This document shows, one piece after another, positions 6,434 through 12,584 of a stretch of DNA of 12,584 nt. Source of the stretch: CAZRHR01 sp964599915 (lineage in GTDB: Bacteria; Bacteroidota; Bacteroidia; CAIKAF01); NCBI GenBank assembly GCA_964599915.1, contig CAZRHR010000073.1, positions 1 to 12,584 on the forward strand, written 5' to 3'. The notes beneath the pieces are model-generated. The model ran no database searches. It saw only the letters and a program-made list of their open reading frames with translations, and was not told the DNA's origin. The position numbers were made by a program, and so were the translations under genes. Numbering within the stretch: position 1 is the stretch's first letter; each line of letters begins with the position of its first letter.

Positions 6434-6445
6434 ATAATATCTTTG
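6414..6445 (+). promoter_or_regulatory. Promoter of the TonB receptor operon
   Basis: TTTG (6414-6417), a 20-bp spacer and TATCTTTG (6438-6445) match the Bacteroidota consensus TTTG-N17-23-TAnnTTTG very well. The ATG at 6453 is 7 nt past the -7 element, so the leader would be zero to a few nucleotides. The -33 element lies within the left arm of the palindrome. Confidence 0.7.
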
Positions 6446-6452
6446 TGCTCTC

Positions 6453-8840
6453 ATGAAAGCTTGGATTGGGGCATTTGGCGGTATTGTATTTCATTCCTGT
6501 CTGTTTGCACAGTCAGCTCCATGTACTTATACCCTTGTTGTTCAGACACCTGAAGGGGCACCTCAAGGAGAAGTTTTTGTACATGTACATGAAACCCATA
6601 CGTATCATAAAGCCGACGCCAAGGGACACATTTCCCTCACGCATTTGAAAAAGGGCACCTATCATTTGCATATTTTTTCAGAGCAGTACAAGCAAGAAGC
6701 CCATACCCTTTCTTTCCAGTGTGGCATGCCTGCCGATACATTCTTATTGCAACCTTCCATACATCACATCCAGGAATTCACTTTAGAAGAAAGTCTTTTA
6801 AAAATAAGAGAAAGTGAGTCCACGTTGAAAATTGAGCTCATTGATCCGGATTACTTGCGCAAACATGGAGGTCAAACTTTTTTGAACCAAATCGATGATT
6901 TACCGGGTGTCAATGTGATTAATACAGGAACCGGCATTGCCAAGCCCATCATTCGTGGTTTTGGATTCAACCGGGTTGCCGTGGTAGATAAAGGCATTCG
7001 ACAAGAAGGCCAACAATGGGGCTGGGACCATGGATTAGAATTGGACCAATTCGACATTGAACGAGCGGAAGTGATTAAAGGTCCCTCTGCGTTAATTTAT
7101 GGCTCTGATGCGGTGGGAGGTGTTATTGGGATTCGGATTCCGGAAATCCCTCCACCGGGGACCTTCAACGTGGAAGCCCTCACAGCTTATCGCTCTGTAA
7201 ATGAGTTGGTCGCTCAATCGGTAGGAATCAAAACACGGTTAGGTCGTTGGCTTATTCGCGCCAGAATGTCGCAACAAAGTTTTTCCGATTATCGGGTTCC
7301 TACCGATAGTTTCGATTATAATGGTTATCGGGTGGGCATCATCAACCGCAGGTTAAAGAATACGGCCGGCCGCGAGCAAAACGCCTCGGCAACCCTAGGC
7401 TACATGTTTAAAGAAGGATTTACCATGCTCACTTTTAGCACCGTAAATCAGCACGCCGGCTTTTTTTCCGGGGCGTATGGCCTTCCCACCGCGTATAACT
7501 TGGCTTTGGATGGCGACGCCCGAAACATTGACTTTCCTTCGCAGGTCATTCGACACCATAAACTCATTTGGAACACCAACCTTCGTCTTGGAAAAGGTTG
7601 GCTGGAGGCAGATTTTGGCTGGCAATGGAACAAACGCAGGGAATTGTCCTTTCCGTCGGCCCACGGGGGATTTTATCCTAAGGAACCCACCACCACCGAG
7701 CATGATTTCCAGTTACAAACGCTTAGCTGGAATGTGCGGTATCATTTTGGAAAACCGGAGCACATTCAGTGGATTGTGGGGAGCAACGGACAGGTGCAGG
7801 ACAATAAAGTATCAGGTTTTGCTTATTTGCTGCCCAATTACCAGGCTTGGCAACAAGGAGTTTGGGTAATGGGGAAAAAATCTTTAGGAAAAAAAATTAA
7901 AGCCATGGTGGGCGCGAGGGTAGATGCGGCCCAGCAGAGGGTATCGAGGTTTGAGCAAATCCGTTATGATATCGCAGGCACACCGCTCGATACCATTTTA
8001 CAAACCCAAGGCTTTGGAAAAACCTATGTAAACTGGTCTGCCTCGGCGGGTCTTACGTATCAATATTCAGAAAGAAGCTTGTTCCGTTGGAATCTAGCCA
8101 GCAGTTTCCGTTTACCCACCATTCCGGAATTGGCGGCCAACGGCGTGCATCATGGGACGTTCAGACATGAAAAAGGCGATTCTAACCTTTTGCCCGAAAG
8201 AGGGTTTCATGCCGACATGGTGTATGACCACCACAGGCGCAATTGGAGTTTTTCTGTCGCGCCATTTGTATATTTTTTCGACCGATTTATCTTTTTACAG
8301 CCCACCGGAACATTTTCCCCTTTGCCTGAAGCCGGCCAATTGTATCAATATACCCAAGCCACTACCTTGCAATCCGGATTCGAAGCCGCTTTAGATTATC
8401 ACTTTACAGAAGATGTTCAAGCCAAAGTTTGGGGAGAATATGTGGTAACCTATAATTTTAATGACGGCTATCCCCTACCCTTTATTCCACCAGCCGCGGG
8501 AGGAATTGAAGTGGAATGGCATCCCCACAAACTTCATAAACATCTTCAACATCCTTTTATCCGACTTTTTTCACGCATGGCCGCGCCCCAGCTGTTCACG
8601 GCAAGAAATGAAAAAACCACACCGGGTTTTATGGTTGCAGGAATGAGCACAGGCATTACCTTTGAAGGGAAAGGTTGGGCATTGGATCTCACCGCCGAAT
8701 TACAAAATCTGCTCAATACGCCTTATTTTGTGCATGTAAACAGATATCGGATGTTGAACATTCCGGAGCCCGGCAGAAACATAAACCTTACCGCCGTGTT
8801 TCGTTTGCATGGCCATTATCCAAAAAAATTAAAATCATAA
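6453..8840 (+). CDS. TonB-dependent outer-membrane receptor, likely metal-related
   Basis: A 795-aa outer-membrane gated channel. A signal peptide (1-20, ending LFAQ) is followed by a carboxypeptidase-regulatory-like domain (about 25-90). That domain is unusually histidine-rich: His44, 46, 49, 52, 59, 64, 71, 73 and 84. The plug domain (about 115-230) shows FLNQIDDLPGVNV, PIIRGFGFNRVAVVDKGIRQ, QQWGWDHGLELDQF, AEVIKGPSALIYGSDAVGGV. The rest is a beta-barrel, closing with ELQNLLNTPYFVHVNRYRML and the GRNINLTAVFRL strand. Barrel loops hold further His clusters (NGVHHGTFRHEKGD, EWHPHKLHKHLQHPF). The family imports siderophores, metals, cobalamin or glycans using TonB energy. The histidines and the DUF4625 partner favour a metal such as zinc or copper, by inference. 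It heads an operon with the two lipoproteins; 13 bp separate it from the next gene. Confidence 0.92.
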   Translation: MKAWIGAFGGIVFHSCLFAQSAPCTYTLVVQTPEGAPQGEVFVHVHETHTYHKADAKGHISLTHLKKGTYHLHIFSEQYKQEAHTLSFQCGMPADTFLLQPSIHHIQEFTLEESLLKIRESESTLKIELIDPDYLRKHGGQTFLNQIDDLPGVNVINTGTGIAKPIIRGFGFNRVAVVDKGIRQEGQQWGWDHGLELDQFDIERAEVIKGPSALIYGSDAVGGVIGIRIPEIPPPGTFNVEALTAYRSVNELVAQSVGIKTRLGRWLIRARMSQQSFSDYRVPTDSFDYNGYRVGIINRRLKNTAGREQNASATLGYMFKEGFTMLTFSTVNQHAGFFSGAYGLPTAYNLALDGDARNIDFPSQVIRHHKLIWNTNLRLGKGWLEADFGWQWNKRRELSFPSAHGGFYPKEPTTTEHDFQLQTLSWNVRYHFGKPEHIQWIVGSNGQVQDNKVSGFAYLLPNYQAWQQGVWVMGKKSLGKKIKAMVGARVDAAQQRVSRFEQIRYDIAGTPLDTILQTQGFGKTYVNWSASAGLTYQYSERSLFRWNLASSFRLPTIPELAANGVHHGTFRHEKGDSNLLPERGFHADMVYDHHRRNWSFSVAPFVYFFDRFIFLQPTGTFSPLPEAGQLYQYTQATTLQSGFEAALDYHFTEDVQAKVWGEYVVTYNFNDGYPLPFIPPAAGGIEVEWHPHKLHKHLQHPFIRLFSRMAAPQLFTARNEKTTPGFMVAGMSTGITFEGKGWALDLTAELQNLLNTPYFVHVNRYRMLNIPEPGRNINLTAVFRLHGHYPKKLKS

Positions 8841-8853
8841 ACCTCAAATTTAA

Positions 8854-9642
8854 ATGCTTATGCAAGCCCATTTTCATGTAGGTAAATTCCTCAGCCTAAC
8901 TTTTATCGGCCTGTTCATGGTCGCTTGTTCGAATGATACCGTACCTCCGCAAGTCACCATCGCGACACCCGCAGAAGAGGTTCGATTGGCGACCGGTATG
9001 CCTTTAAACATTTCGGTTTCCTATGCTGATAATGACATTTTAAGACAATATAAACTGGACATTCACCCCAATTTCGATGGCCATAGCCATGGAAAACCCG
9101 CGGGTTTGAATCCGGATTGGGATACCATCATTGTAGGCGACTTGGCCGGTTCCACGCAGAGTATTCAACAAAATCTAGTGGTTCCACAAAACATCCGGAC
9201 AGGGGAATACCATTTAACCGCTTTTGCCCTGGATGTTTCAGGCAATGAAGGGCGTTTTACCCGTGTATTTTACATCTATGATGTGCAAGACACAGTGAAA
9301 CCAACCGTTAGTTTTTCCGCCCCGGTTGAAAATGCAAATTTTTCAGGTGCCTTACTGGTAGAAGGACAAATGTCAGATCTCACTTCATCCGGAGCCACCG
9401 GCGCCATTGGGGCCATTTTTGTAAGGTTGGTTCGGGCGGATAGTCCTACCCAAGTGACTACGTTAGGTACATTTTTAGAAAGCACCAATTTCAATGGCGC
9501 CTTTGACCCTGCTACCGGCGTTTTTTCCAGAAACTTTAATGTATCCAACGGCATTTCTTCCGGCGCCTACAAATTAAGGGTCGAAGTGGTGGACGAAACC
9601 GGTAACCAAACATTCTGGGAAAGAAACGTAAATAAAAACTAA
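8854..9642 (+). CDS. DUF4625-like lipoprotein with His cluster
   Basis: A 262-aa lipoprotein. The N-terminal hydrophobic stretch ends in the lipobox MVAC with Cys25. The following SND resembles the Bacteroidota export signal for surface-exposed lipoproteins, so the protein may face outward. Residues about 30-135 form an Ig-like domain with the DUF4625 hallmark YKLDIHPNFDGHSHGKP, placing Asp69, His71, His77 and His79 close together as a possible metal site. Residues about 138-262 form a second Ig-like domain (VKPTVSFSAPVENANFSG to LRVEVVDETGNQTFW). It lies 13 bp after the receptor gene, and pairing with a TonB receptor suggests it captures or hands over ligand. The start is ATG 8854, with an equally possible ATG at 8860. 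Family assignment is good; metal binding is inferred. Confidence 0.82.
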   Translation: MLMQAHFHVGKFLSLTFIGLFMVACSNDTVPPQVTIATPAEEVRLATGMPLNISVSYADNDILRQYKLDIHPNFDGHSHGKPAGLNPDWDTIIVGDLAGSTQSIQQNLVVPQNIRTGEYHLTAFALDVSGNEGRFTRVFYIYDVQDTVKPTVSFSAPVENANFSGALLVEGQMSDLTSSGATGAIGAIFVRLVRADSPTQVTTLGTFLESTNFNGAFDPATGVFSRNFNVSNGISSGAYKLRVEVVDETGNQTFWERNVNKN

Positions 9643-9655
9643 GTCCTCCGTGTTG

Positions 9656-10384
9656 ATGCGAAGCGTTTTTCTGTTGGCTTTATTCAGCTTGTGTTTTGGC
9701 AGCTGCACCCCTTCCATTGAGGTACCGGAAGCCAGTTTTCAGGGTGCTTGGCCTTCGACCCTTTGGGTGGGAGATAGCCTTTGGGGAAACGTAAGCACGG
9801 GAGAAACGCCTTGGGAACAATTTAAGTTGGAAGCGAAGCATTTTCCCGGACAGGGATTCACGCCCGATTCCACCGATGGAGGATTTGTTTTCTCTAAACA
9901 AGGGGCTTTGTTTGTGTCGCCCTTCGGCACCTATGAAGGGATTTTTTCCACCGGTCTGGTTTTCCCATCTCCACTGGCTCCGGGACCTTACCGGCTTATT
10001 TTGTCGGCTTTAAATAAGGCCGGTCGCACCCACACGGATACTATATTTTTTCAACTCCGTGCACCCGAAGACACCCTTCCGGCTGTGAGTTCATGGATTC
10101 AACCTCCACCGGCCTTGGTCAGTGCGTCCGATTCTCTTCCTTTTTCCTTGCTATTAAGTGATGTGAATGGTTTTGGGGTAAAAGCGCCCCTTCGCTGGTT
10201 GCGGTTACGCATCAAAACCGGAACGACGACTCACTGGCAACAAGATACGCCTTGGCCCACGGATACCATCACCCGAAAACTTCCCTTACCTTCTGTTCTG
10301 GGCGAAGCACGACTTTGGTGGCTATTACAAGATATGTATGGGAATCAGACCCACGACAGTTTGAGTTTCACGATTCAGCCTTAG
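9656..10384 (+). CDS. Unrecognised lipoprotein, third gene of the TonB receptor operon
   Basis: A 242-aa protein with a short signal peptide (MRSVFLLALFSLCFGSC) whose lipobox FGSC places the lipidated cysteine at residue 17. The mature protein looks like two Ig-like beta domains. The first is about 20-140 and contains GPYRLILSALNKAGRTHTDT. The second is about 145-242 and ends in LLQDMYGNQTHDSLSFTI. Both resemble the preceding lipoprotein in layout (each domain ends with a 'D/N-x-x-GN/GR' turn), but the His cluster is absent. I do not recognise a named family. The frame opens at a GTG at 9650; the ATG at 9656 is a better start for the signal peptide. It follows the DUF4625 gene by 13 nt, so it is very probably co-transcribed, and its 3' end overlaps the convergent small gene by 17 bp. 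Confidence 0.75.
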   Translation: MRSVFLLALFSLCFGSCTPSIEVPEASFQGAWPSTLWVGDSLWGNVSTGETPWEQFKLEAKHFPGQGFTPDSTDGGFVFSKQGALFVSPFGTYEGIFSTGLVFPSPLAPGPYRLILSALNKAGRTHTDTIFFQLRAPEDTLPAVSSWIQPPPALVSASDSLPFSLLLSDVNGFGVKAPLRWLRLRIKTGTTTHWQQDTPWPTDTITRKLPLPSVLGEARLWWLLQDMYGNQTHDSLSFTIQP

Positions 10385-10571
10385 GCTGCTCTATTGGGGT
10401 GGGTTCGCTGCCCGAGGGTGCATCACTGGGAAACCATCGCTGCAAACGGTATAAAATCAAAAAAACAATCACCCCAATTCCCACAAGGTACACCAAGGTG
10501 CGGATAAGGTTTCCCCAACCCGCTTTTTCCCGTTTTCTAAACTTTTTGAAATCGAATTTTTTAGGCTCCAT
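10368..10571 (-). CDS. Small single-pass membrane protein downstream of dapB
   Basis: A 67-aa protein. A highly basic N-terminus (MEPKKFDFKKFRKREKAGWG) is followed by one hydrophobic helix (about 23-41, ending FLILYRLQRWF) and a Pro/Ser/Glu-rich tail. By the positive-inside rule the N-terminus should be cytoplasmic. Its ATG overlaps the dapB stop as TAATG (shared base 10571), so it is probably translated by re-initiation after dapB. This arrangement supports the small ORF being real. In many Bacteroidota the signal peptidase gene lepB follows dapB here; this protein has no catalytic domain and may be an unrelated insertion or a remnant. The function is unknown. Confidence 0.65.
   Translation of the reverse strand: MEPKKFDFKKFRKREKAGWGNLIRTLVYLVGIGVIVFLILYRLQRWFPSDAPSGSEPTPIEQPKAES
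10376..10388. repeat. Short inverted repeat in the convergent 3' overlap
   Basis: CAGCC-TTA-GGCTG is a perfect 5-bp inverted repeat spanning the stop codon of the plus-strand lipoprotein gene and the last codons of the minus-strand small gene. It has no T-run, so it is at best a weak transcript-end structure. Confidence 0.35.
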
Positions 10572-11281
10572 TAGGATTGAAAAGCATACATTTCTTCTAC
10601 TTCATACCATCCTGCCTTTTGGTGAAGCAACCATTGGGCCGCCGCCAATGCGCCTGAGGCAAAGCCCGCCCGACTAAAAGCCTCGTGGGTGAGATGCAGG
10701 GCATCATGTGGCCCTTTCCAGGTGATGGTATGTGTGCCCGGAACTTCACCGATGCGCTCAGATGTTACTGGAAAAGGAAATGGGGGCACAGACGTATGTG
10801 GAAAAGCCACTTCACTTAATCCTTTGGCCAAGGTCAGGGCAGTTCCGCTGGGTTGGTCTAATTTCTTGAGGTGGTGAATTTCATGAATAGAAGGCGTATA
10901 GGCTGGGAAATCGGAAAACCATTTTGCCAAATGCCGGTTGAAGGCAAAAAGCAGGTTTACACCGGGACTAAAATTGGTGCCCACCATGATTTTTCCATTT
11001 TTTTCGGCACAAAATTGTTGTAGCCTTGGGGCCTCCTGATACCAGCCGGTGGTTCCTACGACCAAAGGCAATTGATGGGCAATGGCCCACGCCACATGAT
11101 GTGCTGCCACATCGGGTTGGGTAAAATCAATGACTACTTCTACCCCGTTCGCTTTAAATGCTGTAGTTTCTTCTGCAGTTGGACTTTGATCCAAACAAAA
11201 CAGGACCTCATGGTGGGCTTCTTTGGCAAGCTGGTGCACCATTTGTCCCATTTTCCCGTACCCAAGTAATGCGATTTTCAT
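10571..11281 (-). CDS. dapB: 4-hydroxy-tetrahydrodipicolinate reductase
   Basis: A 236-aa cytoplasmic enzyme of the diaminopimelate/lysine pathway. It reduces the DapA product to tetrahydrodipicolinate with NAD(P)H. The nucleotide-binding GYGKMG motif is at 7-12, followed by VVIDFTQPD (49-57), GTTGW (76-80), and GTNFSPGVNLLFAFNRHLA (101-119). The catalytic signature EIHHLKKLDQPSGTA spans 134-148, with His136 as the expected general acid and Lys140 beside it. Length is normal for the short Bacteroidota form. It starts 6 nt after the DUF5683 stop and ends overlapping the 67-aa gene, so it is part of the parB operon. Nothing is missing or unusual in the sequence. Confidence 0.97.
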   Translation of the reverse strand: MKIALLGYGKMGQMVHQLAKEAHHEVLFCLDQSPTAEETTAFKANGVEVVIDFTQPDVAAHHVAWAIAHQLPLVVGTTGWYQEAPRLQQFCAEKNGKIMVGTNFSPGVNLLFAFNRHLAKWFSDFPAYTPSIHEIHHLKKLDQPSGTALTLAKGLSEVAFPHTSVPPFPFPVTSERIGEVPGTHTITWKGPHDALHLTHEAFSRAGFASGALAAAQWLLHQKAGWYEVEEMYAFQS

Positions 11282-11287
11282 AAATGC

Positions 11288-11815
11288 TCAGTGAAATTGA
11301 AGGGTTAAGCGAAGTCCGGCAGTAGGTCCAACGAACGCGTGAGGCTGGTAATAAGGTTCCCAGCGAAAACTCAGATCATCGGAAACATCAAAATGGTAAA
11401 GGTGTCCATCGACCGTGGCGTCTATCACATTGAGCAAGTATACGCCGGCGCTTAGGATAATCATAAAATCCCTATTTCTTTGAAAAAGGTCTCTTTCGGC
11501 CCGAAGGGCATCGGTTTGGTAAAAGCTAAATTCAGGGTTATTAATGCCTTCATTTCGTTCGCGAAATGCATCCCTAAAGCGAATAAACTCGAGGTGATTG
11601 GACACCAGAAAATATCCCGTGGTACCCAGTGCTCCCCAAACAATAGGCGCTTTCCAATATTTTCGGTTATAGATTTGCCCTGCGCCCGGCGCAATGGCCG
11701 AGAGTAAGGTAGCCATTTGAGGCGTGTGGCCTTTCGGAGGAGCCGCGGGGCGTTGACTGAACAGGGGCAAACAGAAAAAAAGGTACGCCCCGATCATGCA
11801 CCGCATCCACGTCAT
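11288..11815 (-). CDS. DUF5683 membrane-associated protein
   Basis: A 175-aa exported protein of the DUF5683 family, which in Bacteroidota is regularly found between parB and dapB. The N-terminal stretch MIGAYLFFCLPLFSQ is a signal peptide. The family core follows: ATLLSAIAPGAGQIYNRKYW (about residues 35-54) and a hydrophobic helix (APIVWGALGTTGYFLV). After a charged region with many Arg and Glu comes a second hydrophobic helix (FMIILSAGVYLLNVIDATVD), and then a C-terminal beta-rich part ending LRLTLQF. The role of the family is not established; conserved linkage hints at cell envelope or division. The ATG overlaps the parB stop by ATGA (11812-11815), indicating translational coupling. Confidence 0.88.
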   Translation of the reverse strand: MTWMRCMIGAYLFFCLPLFSQRPAAPPKGHTPQMATLLSAIAPGAGQIYNRKYWKAPIVWGALGTTGYFLVSNHLEFIRFRDAFRERNEGINNPEFSFYQTDALRAERDLFQRNRDFMIILSAGVYLLNVIDATVDGHLYHFDVSDDLSFRWEPYYQPHAFVGPTAGLRLTLQFH

Positions 11816-12584
11816 TTGTCTAAAAAGGCAATGATGGCATCTCTTTCTTTGGGAGAAAGAAATGGAATGGTGATTTTGCCGCCGCCTTTTCCGTCGTTTT
11901 GTACCCGTACGGTTCCTTTGATGCGTTCAGAAAGACCGGGTACTTCCAATTTATAGGAGACCGCACGACCCTTTTCCGTGGGCGCGTCGGTGGCGGATTC
12001 GCCCTGACTAACCATGGCTTCGGTTTGTCTTACGCTAAGACCTTTGGCAAGAATTAACCTGTAAATGCGAAGTTGTGCTTCATCGGATCCGGCAGCCACC
12101 AATGCTCTGGCATGTCCCATGGTGATTTTACCTTCGATAATGCCACTTTGAATTTCTACAGGCAAGCGCAGCAAACGGAGGTAATTGGTGATGGTGGATC
12201 TTTTTTTAGCCACCCGCTCAGACAATTGTTCTTGGGTGAGCTGGCATTCATCGATGAGACGTTGGTAGGACAAAGCCACTTCCATGGCATTCAGGTCTTC
12301 GCGATGGATATTTTCAATCAAAGCCATTTCCAACATGGCTTGGGCATCGGCGGCTGCACGGACATACGCGGGAACTTCGGTAAGTCCGGCGCGATGAGAG
12401 GCCCTAAAGCGGCGTTCTCCGGAAATTAACTCATATTGCCCGGGAGACAAAAAACGCAAGGTAATGGGCTGAATGATACCGTGTAACCGAATAGAATCGG
12501 CCAGGTCTTCGAGGGCTTGCTCGTCAAATTCCGTTCTAGGTTGGTAGGGATTGGTGGTGATTTGTGACAAAGGGATTAAAGCTA
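11812..12584 (-). CDS. parB: Chromosome partitioning protein ParB, N-terminus outside window
   Basis: The frame stays open to the right edge (reading A-L-I-P-L-S-Q-I-T-T-N-P-Y-Q-P-R), so the first few tens of residues lie beyond 12584. A TTG at 12568-12570 is not the true start. ParB is a CTP-dependent clamp that loads at parS sites near the origin and spreads, working with ParA in chromosome segregation. Visible motifs are NPYQPR, GIIQPI, GERRFRAS (CTP/parS-binding region), ENIHREDLNAMEVALSYQRL, a helix-turn-helix (LTQEQLSERVAKKRSTITNY) and GHARAL. A C-terminal dimerisation segment ends IPFLSPKERDAIIAFLDK. It heads the visible part of the parB-DUF5683-dapB operon; parA is expected just outside. 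This suggests, without proving, that the region is not far from the replication origin. Confidence 0.96.
   Translation of the reverse strand, partial: ALIPLSQITTNPYQPRTEFDEQALEDLADSIRLHGIIQPITLRFLSPGQYELISGERRFRASHRAGLTEVPAYVRAAADAQAMLEMALIENIHREDLNAMEVALSYQRLIDECQLTQEQLSERVAKKRSTITNYLRLLRLPVEIQSGIIEGKITMGHARALVAAGSDEAQLRIYRLILAKGLSVRQTEAMVSQGESATDAPTEKGRAVSYKLEVPGLSERIKGTVRVQNDGKGGGKITIPFLSPKERDAIIAFLDK

Noticed and set aside
7395..7703. 102-aa minus-strand open frame inside the TonB receptor gene
   Set aside because: Antisense shadow of a strongly supported coding region, with low-complexity basic sequence and no recognisable features.
12073..12429. 118-aa plus-strand open frame opposite parB
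   Set aside because: It lies wholly antisense to conserved ParB motifs and has no start-site or domain support.

Overview
The window looks like a chromosomal segment of a Bacteroidota bacterium; order and genus cannot be fixed from sequence alone. The main evidence is the gene order parB - DUF5683 - dapB, which is characteristic of that phylum. Supporting evidence is a TonB-dependent receptor operon with a DUF4625 lipoprotein, a head-GIN (DUF2807) protein, a YwqK/MORN-type repeat protein, promoters of the TAnnTTTG type, and a near absence of strong Shine-Dalgarno sites. No RNA gene, insertion sequence or CRISPR array was found.

Layout. 1-523 (-): the 5' part of a secreted MORN-like repeat protein that runs off the left edge. 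614-2580 (+): a two-gene operon, a Bacteroidota-type SAM methyltransferase followed by a fusion of a GmhB-like HAD phosphatase with a P-loop small-molecule kinase. 2573-2800: a degenerate tandem array of 16-26 bp units that can form small hairpins, lying between converging genes. 2829-3722 (-): a MerR-family regulator with the W-x9-EH and E-x-H-x-x-G signatures of the adenosylcobalamin photoreceptor CarH. 3803-5056 (-): metK, with its own promoter and a good terminator. 5135-5596 (-): an unrecognised one-TM protein. 5670-6362 (+): a head-GIN beta-helix protein. 6453-10384 (+): an apparent three-gene operon of a His-rich TonB-dependent receptor, a DUF4625 lipoprotein with a His cluster, and an unrecognised lipoprotein. 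It is preceded by a promoter overlapped by a perfect 8-5-8 palindrome. 10368-12584 (-): parB (5' end outside the window), DUF5683, dapB and a 67-aa membrane protein, tightly packed with ATGA, 6-nt and TAATG junctions.

How the parts work together. The right-hand minus-strand block is housekeeping: chromosome segregation and lysine/diaminopimelate synthesis. The 6453-10384 operon reads best as an outer-membrane uptake system, most likely for a metal ion (inference from histidine clusters and DUF4625), controlled at the palindrome. The methyltransferase/phosphatase-kinase pair is probably translationally coupled and may modify a surface glycan or sugar metabolite, but its substrate is unknown. 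The CarH-like gene suggests light/B12 control of a regulon not visible here.

The points most worth a second look are the phosphatase-kinase fusion, the covarying hairpin repeats, the palindromic operator, the loss of all four zinc-ribbon cysteines in the methyltransferase, and start codons placed only 3-7 nt after TAnnTTTG elements.
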